Assembly (NCBI GenBank): GCA_024114885.1
Contig: CP099428.1
Location: 620,001 to 684,000, forward strand
From: Septoria linicola
Lineage: Eukaryota > Ascomycota > Dothideomycetes > Mycosphaerellales > Mycosphaerellaceae
Length of the DNA stretch: 64,000 nucleotides
Direction: 5' to 3'
The notes beneath the pieces are model-generated. The model saw only the letters and a list, made by a program, of their open reading frames with translations, did no database searches and was not told where the DNA came from. Shown piece after piece: positions 31,913 to 44,206 of this stretch (position 1 is its first letter; each line of letters opens with the position of its first letter). The position numbers and the translations under genes were made by a program.

Positions 31913-34483
31913 ATGCAGACGAGCAACATTCTCCAGATCCCCTTCCGGCGGACTCATGCCACGCAGCTGTCAGAAGCAATCAAGGTCCAGATCGGCAACA
32001 AATTCGACCAGCATCCAGACTTGTTCGCACGCGATCTGGAAATCATAGATCAACTTCGAAAAGATGTCGTCAATGCCCTCGAGCCGCACAGCAGCGGTAT
32101 CAGAAAGCTGCAGGCATATGCCGCTCAGCTCGTATGGCTGGGTGGCAAGTTCCCAGTAGACGTATGCTAAGCAGTCGACTCGTCAAGCGAGAAAGAGTGT
32201 AGGCTGATAGGTAAGTAGATGGGCGCCAATTTCACCTGGTATCCTTCACTCGGTTACAACACCGATCGAGCACATACCGAGAATAACATTCGCTTCGAGC
32301 TTGCCAATGTCCTTTTCAACCTGGCTGCCATGTACTCACAATTAGGTCTTGCATCGAATCGTGCCACGGGAGACGGGCTGAAGAGTGCTGCTAATAACTT
32401 TTGCTTCGCTGCTGGGGTCCTTCACCACGTAAAGGAGAACGTCATCCCAAACATGAAGACTTCTCCGCCCGAGGATATGGATACCGTGACGCTAGAAGCG
32501 CTGGAGGCTTTGATGTTGGCTCAGGCACAGGAATGCTTCTGGCAGAAAGCGGTCAAGGATGGGATGAAGGACGCCATCATTGCGAAACTGGCTGCAAAAG
32601 TCAGCGATCTGTACAATGACGCGAACGAGTGGAGTTTGAAAACGGACAGCGTGCGGAGCGAATGGATACACCACATGAACGCGAAGCATCACCACTTTGC
32701 GGCAGCTGCGCAGTATCGAGCTGCTTGTGACTGTTTGGAGAAGAGGAAGTACGGTGAAGAGGTGGCACGCCTGCGTGACAGTCTGACCTGTGCCAACATC
32801 GCCCTGAACGAGGCGAAATGGATCAACAAGATGGTGCTGGCCGATCTGAACGGGTTGAAGAACAGAGTGTCAGAAGACATGAAACGAGCAGAGAAGGACA
32901 ATGATACGATATACCTGATACCCGAGCCATCGAAGAGCGAGCTCAGGCCCCTCGATCGTGCCAGCATGGTGCAATCGAGGGTGCCGAAGGAGGTCTCGAA
33001 TTCGCAGGAGATGTTAGGCGACAAGAGTGAGCTAGGCAAGCCACTTTTCTCGAAGCTGGTGCCATATGCGGTCCACGTCGCTGCGTCCATCTACTCCGAC
33101 AGACGAGATCGTCTGGTCAACAATAGCATCATCGCAGAACTCGATGCTATGAATGTGCGCATCCACGAGCTTCTATCGAGTCTGAATTTGCCGGGCTCTT
33201 TGCAAGCACTCGAGAAGCCATTGGGACTACCACCTGGGCTAGCAAGCCACGCCGATGAAATACGGCAGTTTGGCGGCGTACATCGCCTACACAGCACAAT
33301 CGCCGATACCGAGAAGCTAAAAGCCAACAATCGAGCACTATACCAAGAAGGTATCGACCTCCTGCGTACCGAAGCGAACGAAGATGATGCTGCGAGACGC
33401 AGGTATGGCACGGATCGATGGTCACGTCCGACAGGTCGTCAAGCAGCGAAACAACTTTATGACCAGATCGACGCCATAGATGGATGGTTGAAGGCCGCCG
33501 ATGCGACGGATCGCAGTGTGCTGAACAGACTTCGTGAGAATGAAGTGCTCATACGACTCCTGGGCGGAAGTGATCGAGATCTGGAAGACTATGTACCTTC
33601 ATCGCGACGAGCTACCATGACCGCCAAGGTGGAACGCGAAGCGAACGCACTCCGGGCGACCTTGAATGAAGTCTCGCGTCTCGAGTCGCGACGAAGAAAG
33701 AAGGTGGAGACGCTACGAATGAAGGTCAAGGAGGATGACATTCAACCTGATCTACGCAAAGAATCTAACAAGCTCGAACGCGAGTTTCCCATGATGCCCA
33801 TCCAAGCTTCACAATTTGAAAATCTCTTCGACGAACGACTGAAGAAGTATGACATCGATCAAAGCTCGCTCAAGACTGAGGAACGCGAGCAGGACACTCT
33901 GCTGCAGCGGGTCAAGGATGCCAACCAGTCTTTTCAGAATGCGAAGCGAGGCGACAGTAGTTCCAAAGAGCGCGAAGATGCTCTACAGAATCTCGAAAAT
34001 GCCTACTCCGCATACAAGGAGATCATGAAGAATCTCGAAGTCGGCCGCAAATTCTACAACGACCTCAGTGGTATTACCATGAAGTTCCGAGACGAATGCC
34101 GATCTTTCTTCACGCAGCGAAGGAGCGAAGCAAGCACACTCGAAGCTGATGTATCTAATGCGCTGGCTGGTCTACATCTCCAACAAAGCACGCAAGCAAA
34201 CTTGCTCCAGGAGAGGGCTGCCGAGGCTGCGAGCCGGCGAGGAAGCATTCAGCCTGCGCCTCCTGAAGATGCTATTCCGGCGCCTAAACCGCAGAGAGTG
34301 GGACAGCAGCCGCCGCCTATTACCAACGTGCAGAGTCCTGTGCATGCTATGCCAGCTAATCAGACATGGAACGAGAACTTGCCGATTGTGTTTGGTGGTG
34401 GAGGTGGGCCTCCTCAGGGCAAGGCTGGTGGGAGTGGGCAGACTTGGGACCCGAGCAAAGGACTGGCGTTTGCAAAGAAGTGA
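31913..34483 (+). CDS. palA: pH-response regulator PalA/Rim20, 837 aa
   Basis: Exons 31913-32161 and 32219-34483. The N-terminal BRO1 domain is plain: NILQIPFRRTHATQLSEAI, then RKLQAYAAQLVWLGGKFPVD running into MGANFTWYPSLGYNTDRAHT. The ALIX-type V-shaped coiled-coil region follows (about residues 370-720), with a Pro-rich C-terminus (PAPKPQRVGQQPPPITNVQS) and a Gly-rich end. PalA/Rim20 bridges ESCRT-III and the PacC/Rim101 transcription factor at endosomes so that PacC is cleaved at alkaline pH. The length fits the filamentous-fungal family. No lesion seen. Confidence 0.95.
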
Positions 34484-35976
34484 TAAAGTCCGTGCAGACG
34501 GGTGTAATCTAGGTCGGTGAAGAACGCAGACGGCAGAGACAACGCTCCGTCCACTCAACCACGCTTTCGACGAAAAAAAGAGCTGTTCTTAACATCGATC
34601 CTTCACGAGGCCTTCCTCTTGCCTGGCATCCCTTCCTTGTAGCTCTGCCCCTCATCCTGTCACAAACATTTTACTATTTCCGCGAAGCCATGTGAGGTAT
34701 GGGATCTTCAAGGCCGGTCTCCTACGGCAAAAGAAGAGGCTGGCGTATCATCGTCTAGACGAGTGATTGATGCTCAAATCGGATGCTTTCTCTCCGTGGA
34801 GATGTTTGCATGAGTGATTGATGTATCATTTCATATGAGACGCAGAGGCTATGGATGTCCGCGATCTAAGGTCTAATGGGTCATTGAACGAGTGATTGAT
34901 GGAGCTTCAAATTGCATGTGTGCACTCTCGCGAAGTACTGGTGTAGGCGATTGACCTTTGATCTGTTATTGCTTGGACTCCGATCCATGGTCGACCAGGA
35001 CACATCCTCGCGGCCGCCAGAATCGTCCGAGGCAAAGAAGACGATGTCAGAGACAGGGGAGGATTCTGTCTCAGAGCTGGGCTCATCATCGGCGTCGTCG
35101 ATAGCAAGCCAGTCGGAAGAGGCGCAGTCGGAGACAGAGGGTCAGTCTAACCCACAGCGTGACTTCCGCTCAAGCAAAGATGCCCAAACACTACAGACAC
35201 ATCTGCCGATGCGTGCACAGAACTCCGAGACACGACCGACTGAGACACAGCCCTTTTGCCAAGACAACGACTTCTCATCAAGACGTTGAGGGAAGCGAGA
35301 CAGCAGGTTGCCGCTCTATTCGCATGAAGCTGCACGCACACGAAGACAAGCAAAGGGCGAGAAGAGCGATGGAAGCCATGAAGGACGACTTGCCAATAGG
35401 CAATGATTGCATTCACTGTCCATTCGGCGAGAGAGAGATGGTCGCGAGCGGACTGAAGGAAATGCTTGAAGAGAAGTACAGGGGTCAACAAGAGAGTGAG
35501 TCTATGGGGAGATAAGAAAGAGTCCATTAGAGTACCAGCATCACTGTAGCGATGTCGCCTTAGCACCGCAGGAGGCATGGAAGCAACTGCTTTTGCGAAG
35601 GCAAAAGCTTTTATGAGACCGTAATTAGAATTGTGCTCCGCCTTGAGCTGGTGGTCTACACCATGTCTTGCACAATGTGCTCAAGTTAGTACTCCGGAAG
35701 ACAATCTGCTGCTTCTCAGTGATCGAGCTGTGTATGATACATGTATCAGCGCCTTGATCTCCTGAACGCAGGCGGCTCGAGTGCGGTGCGACTTACAGTT
35801 CTTTCTCTCCTGTCGTCTTCGATTTTATCTCTACAATCCCTCACCAGCTCTCCAGGACAATACGCATCACCTCGCACGACGATCACTTGTGCTAATAAGA
35901 ACGTTCTTACGACCTAAGCGTGTGCCAAGTTTCAGACTCTCGACAGTGGATTAATCGACTAACTCCTTCAGAAGTA
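34484..35976. other. 1.5-kb stretch with no firmly supported gene
   Basis: Contains three copies of GAGTGATTGATG (34761-34901). A Ser/Glu-rich frame at 34979-35289 and an overlapping frame to 35515 look partly coding but cannot be joined cleanly. Confidence 0.4.
34761..34901. repeat. three copies of GAGTGATTGATG
   Basis: Identical 12-mers at 34761-34772, 34812-34823 and 34890-34901, spaced 51 and 78 bp, in the 3' flank of palA. Confidence 0.8.
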
Positions 35977-36799
35977 ATGCTGAACACCACATTCACACAC
36001 AGTATGTTATGCTCCTCGACGCCAGCTTTGAGTCCTGTTCCAGAAGACGAAGGTCGCCAGTCTGAGCCGCAAAGCATTTTCGACGTCGATGTGCCTGAGT
36101 TTTGTAAGATGTCAATTCTTCCCGCAAAGGAGAAGGAGGAACGAATGGCAGCCAGCTAACATTAACACAGTACTTAACCTCGTCCCAGGAGCCTATCCAG
36201 AACACTGGCACGAGGAGCTATACCATGTCACGCACTACGTGATCATCCACGCCTCCATGGAGACACGCAAGTCCGGGGACCCCTCTGGCAGCACCGAGAA
36301 GCACGACTCGGTCAGACTCTACTGGGACAACCAGCCGGACAAATTCGGCTGCTCAACCAAGAAACTTCGCAATGCTATCAAGGATCTGAACACAAGCATT
36401 ATGAGGAAGATCAATGCAGCTACAGACTCGACTGATCGAATAGCCGTAACTCAGGCTCGAATTGGGGCTGAGATGAAGGAACTCGAGAACTGGTTGCCAG
36501 TTGCAAATCCGAAGTATAATCGAACTCAGGGTGGCTTCTTTCTGCCTAGGAGGACGGCGAAGAATGATTACGATGGCGCCAGGAAGTGGTATTGGGAGTT
36601 GAGTGGAATCCGAGGGGCTATGGAACGTCAGTGGTATATTGTCAGAGACAATGTGAGGAAGGAGAGACGGAGGCTGGCGGAGGCCGAGAGGGCGCAGAAG
36701 GTTGCCGCGGAGGCTCGTGAAGAAGGACTTAAGGGAGTGCAACAACAATTCAAGGCAGATGCTCCGAGACATCGTCAGATCGTCTCGCGAAGGACGTGA
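35977..36799 (+). CDS. uncharacterised coiled-coil protein, about 251 aa
   Basis: Exons 35977-36103 and 36171-36799 (donor GTAAGA; acceptor ATTAACACAG). The first exon ends VDVPEF and joins in phase to LLNLVPGAYPEHWHEELYHV. The centre has SVRLYWDNQPDKFGCSTKKL, and the C-terminal third is a long charged helix (RKERRRLAEAERAQKVAAEA). No domain recognised. An acceptor-like TTCAG with a CTAAC branch site lies just before the ATG, so an upstream exon is possible. Confidence 0.6.
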
Positions 36800-37329
36800 T
36801 GCGAGGTTGAACTGCCTTTGCCGGGAATGAGGCCAGATCGCCGTTAGGATAGCTCGAGCAATGGAGGACTCTGGTCGCCAAAAGCCGGGCATGAGGTGAC
36901 CCAAGAGTGATCAAACGCTTTGGGAAAGCGGGATATGGTTTTTCATTATACGCCTGATCGTACCAGACTGTTGAGAACCTCTTGATGGCGATCAGTTTCT
37001 CCCGCGATAGCTGCAAATGTAAGTTGCAGACAGGCCATTGAGTGTTAGGGATTTGGGACCTCCAGGCGACAAAGGGCGAGTGGGGCGACGAATTGTGAAA
37101 CGATCAGCTGAGGCTCTCACCTTCCTGTTCTTACAGTCATTTCTGTAGTGAGGCAAGACCCAGCATGCCAACTTCCTCACTCGAGTAGCGCAACTTCCAA
37201 AAGTCATTCACTTTTCCTTCGCTTGGACGTTCCCGCGAGTAGCAACTTCGCTCCATGTTGAGACAATTTCAACTTCGACTGCAACTCCATCAACCTTAGC
37301 ATCCCTCATCAGTGACAGAACGTTACAGC
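36800..37329. other. intergenic, nothing recognised
   Basis: About 530 bp with the promoter of the following 2EXR gene. Confidence 0.4.
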
Positions 37330-38214
37330 ATGAACGCGCCACTGGCACCAGACCACGATGCGTATTGGCGTTTGGGCACATACGAAACGAAGTCAAGATC
37401 CGTGCTACTGCAAGAGCTCCAAGCCAAGGGATATACCTTCCGCAGTGGCATCTCCAAAAGCGAGCTCGTTGAAGTACAACAGCGTCTTGATCGCGGATTG
37501 TTGCATTATGGGGACAAGCGCATCACCGACAAGGAGCTGCTGCACTTCACTGAGAATCGTCGGCTGCTCAAGCCGACGGCCAACAATCGCAAAGCCATGG
37601 TCTCCGTGCTGATGGGTGGAGATGAGACTCGTGTGTTCGAAAGGTTCGTCGAGTTGCCACCAGAGCTGCGTGAGCGCATCTACAAGCTGCACATCAGCAC
37701 TTTCCCTGAGTACCTCTTCAACCCCACGCAGCCTCCAATCACACGATGTTGCAAAATGCTTCGCAGGGAGGCACTCCCAGTTTTCTACGACTTGACCATC
37801 TTCGACATGTGGCTCTTCTTCTGCACAGATGGATTCCAAGTCGGAGACGACACTTCTCGCGCCTTGCTGCGGCCGTGTCCGTCGACATCACAGTTTCTGC
37901 AAGCAATGGCTTTGCACAGCACAAGGACGATCCGATTACGTCGATTCAAGATGCACATTCGAGCTTCTTCCATGCAGCAGATGCTGAAGGGGGAAGGCAA
38001 GTCGATAGTGGGCATCACATACGAAGCACAACTCGCCAAGAAGAAGAAGAAGCACTGGTCATTCAGTTATGCCGCAGGCAGTCTGCTCAAGCCTTCTTCG
38101 TCCTTCAAAGATCGTCACAGTCAGCGTTTCGGAGAGCACACGTACCAGACGAAATCTTTCAGCATGAACGACATATATCGAATCAGAAAGGCCATTGAGG
38201 TCGCACTTTTGTAG
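37330..38214 (+). CDS. 2EXR family protein, 294 aa
   Basis: A single intact exon starting MNAPLAPDHDAYWRLGTYET. The N-terminal half has two short helix-loop-helix units, LLQELQAKGYTFRSGISKSE followed by LVEVQQRLDRG, and ITDKELLHFTENRRLLKPTA, resembling SAP/HeH-type modules. The 2EXR core follows (FVELPPELRERIYKLHISTF, QPPITRCCKMLRREALPVFY). A KKKKK run lies near residue 238. It is a paralogue of the genes at 318, 3537 (broken), 5138 and 52264. Function unknown. The frame is open further 5' but without an ATG. Confidence 0.85.
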   Translation: MNAPLAPDHDAYWRLGTYETKSRSVLLQELQAKGYTFRSGISKSELVEVQQRLDRGLLHYGDKRITDKELLHFTENRRLLKPTANNRKAMVSVLMGGDETRVFERFVELPPELRERIYKLHISTFPEYLFNPTQPPITRCCKMLRREALPVFYDLTIFDMWLFFCTDGFQVGDDTSRALLRPCPSTSQFLQAMALHSTRTIRLRRFKMHIRASSMQQMLKGEGKSIVGITYEAQLAKKKKKHWSFSYAAGSLLKPSSSFKDRHSQRFGEHTYQTKSFSMNDIYRIRKAIEVALL

Positions 38215-40554
38215 GGCCGTTTCTTGTATGAAAAAGAATACTTACTGACGAGCCACAGCGAGACACTTCCACAATATGGAGATTGGGCGCAGGAATGTGT
38301 GTGGCATGCGCATACATGCATGACTAACATGATATCGGCGTTGATGGGTTCCGCAGCCGTGTGATTATGGAGGGATAGCCTGTCGTGGCCTCCAAGGTTC
38401 GAGCGCGGTAGTGTCGAGTGAGAATCATGCTTTGGCAGTGTCGACTCAGAATGTAGCGAGGTTTTGGCTCATGAACGTGGATGCCTCCACTAGGAAGTTT
38501 CGCGCGAAAAGCGCCCAGCTTAACGTCTGCCTTTTCATGATCACTCTCCACTGGCGAGTCTAGCAGCGAAGGCTCGATATATAAGCTGTGAGAGAGAGTC
38601 GATCGAAGAACGACGAGTGTACCTGTCTAGCACACGTCAGACGCTCAGAATATGCGGCGACCAGGATATGTTTCGTGGAGCCTGTGCCAGTGTCACCCAG
38701 TACAAATGCCGCGCGAACAAGCACTGTCGTTTTCTGCTGAGCCTGCTTGCGAGCCTCTCGATCTACTTCTGCGACATGCTTCTGTGAAATCCAGTACCTC
38801 TGATGGCAGACTCTGCCCATGCAGGCACTTCTTATGGGGAAAAGTGTTGTGCCCTTCGGCTCAATCATCAGCCTCGTCAGCAATTCCCACGGTCAATCAC
38901 TGAATATTACCAAGAATGAGACAGCGCCCAGTCAAGTATGGACGGTCGACAAGCCTGTTGCCTTTGCGCTGGCCGCGCAGCTGTTCTGCAAGTCTTGACC
39001 CGATGATTCTGGCCTGTTCAGTGATCTGAGCTGTCAGGAACACCTTCAGCATCGCCACGTCGTTGCCAACCACCCACAAGAACCGGCCAGGCCCACAACT
39101 CCACGTCTTCTTCACTGCCCAGTGCTCAGCACGAGCACGATCACGGGCCAAGACTTCAGTGGAAGCTCGCAGCTCTATTCTCGGCGCGAGCTGCAACACG
39201 CTACGAGCAGCTCTCAACATGACGATGATGCACAAATGCTTCAACCTCGAGCGCTTGCGAGCGACCGTGGTGACGTGCGTGAAATGCCCAAGCGATAGAA
39301 CTATTGTGAAGTTCGATAGAGATGATGCAACTGTCATTCGGTAATTTCGGAGGCTCTGGATGCCTGCAAGTCATCAAGCTCGAACAAGAACGCAGCCGCA
39401 GAATCCTTGGACATTGTTGAAGCTGGTGCTTGAAAGTGGTCTAGCTTCCGCCGCCAGCGATCGTGAGCGGTTCGATAAGAAAGTGGAGCGGGTACATCCA
39501 TTGTAGCCACAATACATGCGGCGTCTTGCCAGATGCAGGAAAACGTCCAAGACGCGGCGACGTGTGGATCCTCAGTTTGCCTCTCTTGCGTGGCTGAAGG
39601 TTTGCAGAAAATGCACAATGCGACGCGCGTTGAGTCTTGTCAAAAGGAAGAATGCGAGATGTTACGCCAGACAACGCTGCTTGCGATGTTAGGAAGTTGT
39701 GCAGATTATTCCACCGTATAATGTGTGGAGTTCAAGTGCTAGACCGCGGCCGTTTGAGATGAGTGGCTGATTGACAGGGGAGCGGTCGCTCGCAATTCTG
39801 TCAAAACGTTTGGTCCACAGAGCCGCATGCCCAGTCGTGGATCTCACAAGACGGAAAAGCGAGTGGCGCTGGGTCCGAGGGAGGCGTCGTATAGCAATGG
39901 CCGAGGAGGCAAAGATGCAGCGCGAGAGCGGGTGTTGGGTGCACGAGAGGTCGACGGTGAGCTGGAACACGCACTGAGTCGTTCGCATGCAGGACGGGCC
40001 ACTGACTTGTTGTACAAGTTCTTGGTCGTGAAGTCCTCTCAACATGTTGCTGTGCCAGGAAGGAGCCAATCACAGAGAGCAGAGACTGCTAGCGTCCACA
40101 GATTACGCGGCCAATGCACCCCCGGTAGTGCCGCCCCTTTATTGCGCCAGGTTCTGATCTCTCTCTCACTCTTGGAAAGCAACACATCCATCACACGCAC
40201 CTTCTCTCGCTGCTGTGTCGTGTTGCATCCTGCTGTTCACCTTCTTACACTCGCTTGCGTGCTCCATCCATCAAGTCAACATACATTGACTGTCTCAGAG
40301 CGTTTGTTTACATTGATTCTCCGACCCAACGCCCACGTTTCACAAGCAAGCAGTGTTAAGATCGAGGTGAGTCCCAACATGCACTTCACTCACTCCACAG
40401 CACCAACATCAGGCCATCAACTTCGGCATCCGCGGCATCTCGCAACACCATTTGGATCCATCCCTACCATTGCTCACAGACGCGTCGAGATTCGCGGAGC
40501 ACGGCGCTGACAGGTCATCCCAACAGTTATCCGCGTCGCGGTAGAAAAGATACA
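38215..40554. other. 2.3-kb gene-poor stretch
   Basis: No supported gene. Minus-strand frames around 38897-39618 have a protein-like composition over about 150 codons but are cut by TGA and TAG at the junctions, suggesting old gene debris. The last part is the ECM33 promoter and leader. Confidence 0.4.
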
Positions 40555-41850
40555 ATGGCCGCCTTCAGGTACATCGTGCCGGCTTTGGCCCTTGCAGGAA
40601 GCGCACTTGGTGAGTGGAAGGGACAAGAGGCAGCAAATGTCACGCGCAATGACTAACAGATGGATAGCCCAATGTGGCGAGTCTGGCTCCACCACCACTC
40701 TTCAGAGCGCCGCCGACGCGACCGGCCTGTCTGGCTGCTCCACATACTCCGGCAGCATCGCCATCTCCACCAGCACGACGGAAAACATCAACTTGGCCGG
40801 CATCTCGACCATTGAGGGCTCCCTCGTTGCGGATAATGTCACTGGAATCGTGCAGATTAGCGCGCCAGATCTCGAGGAGATTGGCGACACATTCGACCTC
40901 AACGGATTGACCATCCTGTCCACTCTCAGCTTCCCAAGGCTGGCAAAGGTTGACACCATCTCATGGATCGCTCTTCCAGCGCTTCAGGGCCTCACTTTCT
41001 CCAACACCGGAGTGCAAGAAGTCAGCATGCTGACCATTGACAACACCGAGTTGGCATCTCTGGACGGCATCAACCTCCAGGTCGCAGACACTATCTACAT
41101 CGCCAACAACCGATTTCTCGACTCCGTCAACATGCAGCTCGGAAACGTTACCGACTCTTTGACCTTCACCAACAACGGTGCCGAGCTCGTCGCAGAGTTC
41201 CCTAACCTTGAGTGGGCCAACAACATCACCATTCGCAACCTGTCTTCCGTGTCCGTCCCATCGCTCTCGTCTGTCAACGGATCCCTCGGATTCTACGGCA
41301 ACACCTTCGAGAGCTTGTCCGCACCAAACTTGACCAACGTTGGCGGCTCCCTCGCATTCGTCAGCAACGACCAGCTTAGCAACATTACGCTGCCTGAGTT
41401 GACCACTGTGGGTGGTGGTTTCCAGATTGCCAACAACTCCGCGCTTGAGAACATCAACGGCTTCCCCAAGCTCGAGACTGTCGGCGGTGCCCTCGACTTC
41501 ACTGGTTCATTCAACAAGTAAGTGATTCACTCAATTCACACCAACTTGACATTGTATGCTAATCCTTTTGCAGCGTTGAGCTTCCAGCCCTTGGCGACGT
41601 TCGTGGGGCCTTCACCATGCTGTCCAACCAGAATATCGATGATACTTGCAGCACTTTCCAGGCTGAGGCTGGCAGCGCCAAGGCCATCAAGGGCAAGTTT
41701 GAGTGCCAAGGCGAGACCGACCCAGAGGATGGCAGCGCTACTTCTTCCGGCTCCGGCAGCAGCAAATCATCGAGCGCAGCTCACCCTGTCCTGATCCCAG
41801 GCGCCACCGGTGTTCTCGGTGTCGTTGCCGCCATCTTCGGTCTGCTCTAA
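40555..41850 (+). CDS. ECM33: GPI-anchored cell-wall protein Ecm33, 393 aa
   Basis: Exons 40555-40609, 40668-41517 and 41574-41850. A signal peptide (MAAFRYIVPALALAGSALA) is followed by receptor L-domain-like beta-helical repeats typical of Ecm33/Sps2 (for example LTFSNTGVQEVSMLTIDNTE and NVGGSLAFVSNDQLSNITLP), with many N-x-S/T sites. A Ser/Gly-rich linker follows, then a hydrophobic tail GVLGVVAAIFGLL, which is the GPI-anchor signal. Ecm33 is needed for normal wall structure and O-mannoprotein balance. Length is close to yeast Ecm33 (429 aa). Confidence 0.95.
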
Positions 41851-44206
41851 ACGTTGATATACCCACAACGTCGAATGGTTTATTTTCTGCTTCGAGGTGG
41901 CGTTAAAGCGTGGTCTCGCTCCTTGGGCACTTGAACAATTCGGCTTGCATTGCATAGACTAATTGTAGCGCTACACGCTACCAAAAAAAACACGATTACA
42001 TACACAACAATACCTCTCTCACGACCCGATGACTGTTTCTTCAGCGAGCATTTGCGTGGCAAGGCATAGAAAAAGCGGTCAGTGCACAGGAGAGCGCCGC
42101 ACTCCGGATGGTGGATGGACTTGTACAAAGTCGTAATGCGGGAGAAGAACACGAGATGATGGCTAGTTAGAGCTGCAGTTGGTTGACTGACTGCAAAGAA
42201 TGATGCTTGTGAGGATGACAGACGTCTTACTGCTTCAAAGACTTCAATGTGCACACAACTAGTAATACAAGGCTTTCCATCCACACTTCATTTACCGCAG
42301 ATCGTGCCACGAGCCGTAGATTAGACTTCCGGCCCCGTGCAGGAGTCAGTGCTGACACTTCAACCTCACCTCACGATTGTCTGCATGTTCTTCTCAAAAA
42401 CACCAACAGTATCGCGACTTCAGCTTTGTGGTGCCTTCCTGGACTGAATCTGCACTCCGCCTAGAATTGCAGGGACATGCAGGCACGACCTCGATCGCCG
42501 AGGAAGCCCGATCGCCGAAAGTCTTTGGCACCCGGTTCATGACCAGGTGCTCATGCGTTGTCTCCTGAGAAATCTTCAAAACTTGCAGCGCTGTTGGCCC
42601 TTGCAGTCGCCCTTGCGGAAGCGACGCGGGCGGAAGAAGCTGCCTGAGCGGCTATGGCGTAAGGAATGTCCACTTCGCATCACCATCCTTGAACACACAT
42701 CTCGACTGCATCGACTTCATGCAATTGATCACATTAACAGCTTCATGCAGTTTCCTCCAGCTAAGCTTCGTGGTAGACATACTGCCACAAGGCAGTCCAG
42801 GCTAGCTGCCCTCGCGGGTTGTGTTGACGCGCGGATCCATTTCGAGGGCGCTTGCTGCCATGCCAGCAGGTGGGCCATTCTGTGATCCTGTGAGGAAGTA
42901 TCTGCAACCGCTCGTTACACGGCGACCGTTTGAAGTACGCGCTGGCAGACCTCGATCGGCCTCTGATGCCCACTCACTGCTGGTCTGGTGCAAGACTTCG
43001 ATCGCTGCACGCCTGCTCATTCCCTGTCTACTAATTTCGACTCTCAGCGCGAGTGGGACGAAGGTTGGGGCCAGTCCGCATGACGGACTCCACTCCTATG
43101 CGCACGACAGCAGAGACAGCCACGCACCCTGGCAATGTCGCACGAGTGGCGTATTTCCCGCATCGCCGCGAAGCTCACACAGCGGTGGACCATGTCGACA
43201 GCATTAATCATTTCGCAGTCTGCAGGTCCTCTCACCTGCCACAGAGGCGCATATCGCTTGGAAGCTGAAGGATCGCATGCACAGCGCTTGTCTCTGCCGT
43301 CAGCGACCTGGATATCGGATAACAGCATGAACACCAGCATGAACCCCAGGCCTGTCTTCCGAGAGTGGGCATGAACCACGCCGAGAGAACTGACAGCTGA
43401 ACTTCGCTTGAGGGTGTCCGGAAGAAACCTTCTGCCACGCCCAACGCATTGACACGCAGTTGTACAACTGCACGCGCAGATATGGAGCAGGAACTAGACT
43501 GATGTGGGCTTCTGACTTTGCGGTGTGCAAGAAAGCACAGGCACACATCACTGGACCCCCAACGACATCGGCAGGCTGGGACGAGCAACACGACCCGCAG
43601 CCGATCTTCAGTCCAATCGACTCGGTACGTCAAGCAGATCGACCTACGTACGGGCCGTGGGGTGATCTTCCGCCACAGCAAAGCGGTCATTGTTGGCAAG
43701 CAAGGAATGTTATGCACTACCAAACACCGCGGCCAATCGCACCCTCGCCCTGGAAAAGCCCTCCGACATTGCTCTTTTGGTCGTGAGTGAGCGCCTCCTC
43801 ACGTCTGTCTACCTGAATGCGTCAGGATTGCAGGCACGACCTTACCGCCATATCCTGGTAGATTGCACTGCTGCTGTAACTTAGCGTCCGGCCCGCAAGA
43901 TATGGTGGACCTTGATCTCGACGACAGCTGTCTGCCGGCCCGAACGCGCCTCCAGAATGCTCAGCAGTAACAACAACATGGATTGCATCTCAAGGTTAAA
44001 TACCGCATCTTCTCTCGCCATTGCATTCGGTTCACTACCCATCGAACAGACTTGATTCTTGCATAGTGTGCCTCGTTGGTTTTTTGCTTCAACTTGCGAT
44101 ACTCTCGACAGCCTCGACCATTCTGTAACAAGCCTCGGCCTACAACTACCTCCCCGTGTTTTACTTCACCCCTTGGGCGACACCCCTTCCCCGAACCACC
44201 GGTACG
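41851..44206. other. 2.3-kb gene-poor stretch with short dispersed repeats
   Basis: Many short overlapping frames on both strands, none with a domain. It contains two of three copies of the 13-mer TGCAGGCACGACC. The last 200 bp should be the zinc-finger gene's promoter. Confidence 0.4.

Noticed and set aside
34979..35515. Ser/Glu-rich frame and an overlapping helical frame after palA
   Set aside because: Three frames would have to be joined; a GTGACT donor and ACACAG acceptor fit only part of it. Not enough for a gene call.
38897..39618. Minus-strand protein-like frames in two pieces
   Set aside because: Separated by TGA and TAG in the linking frame and without a recognisable family; possibly debris but not assignable.
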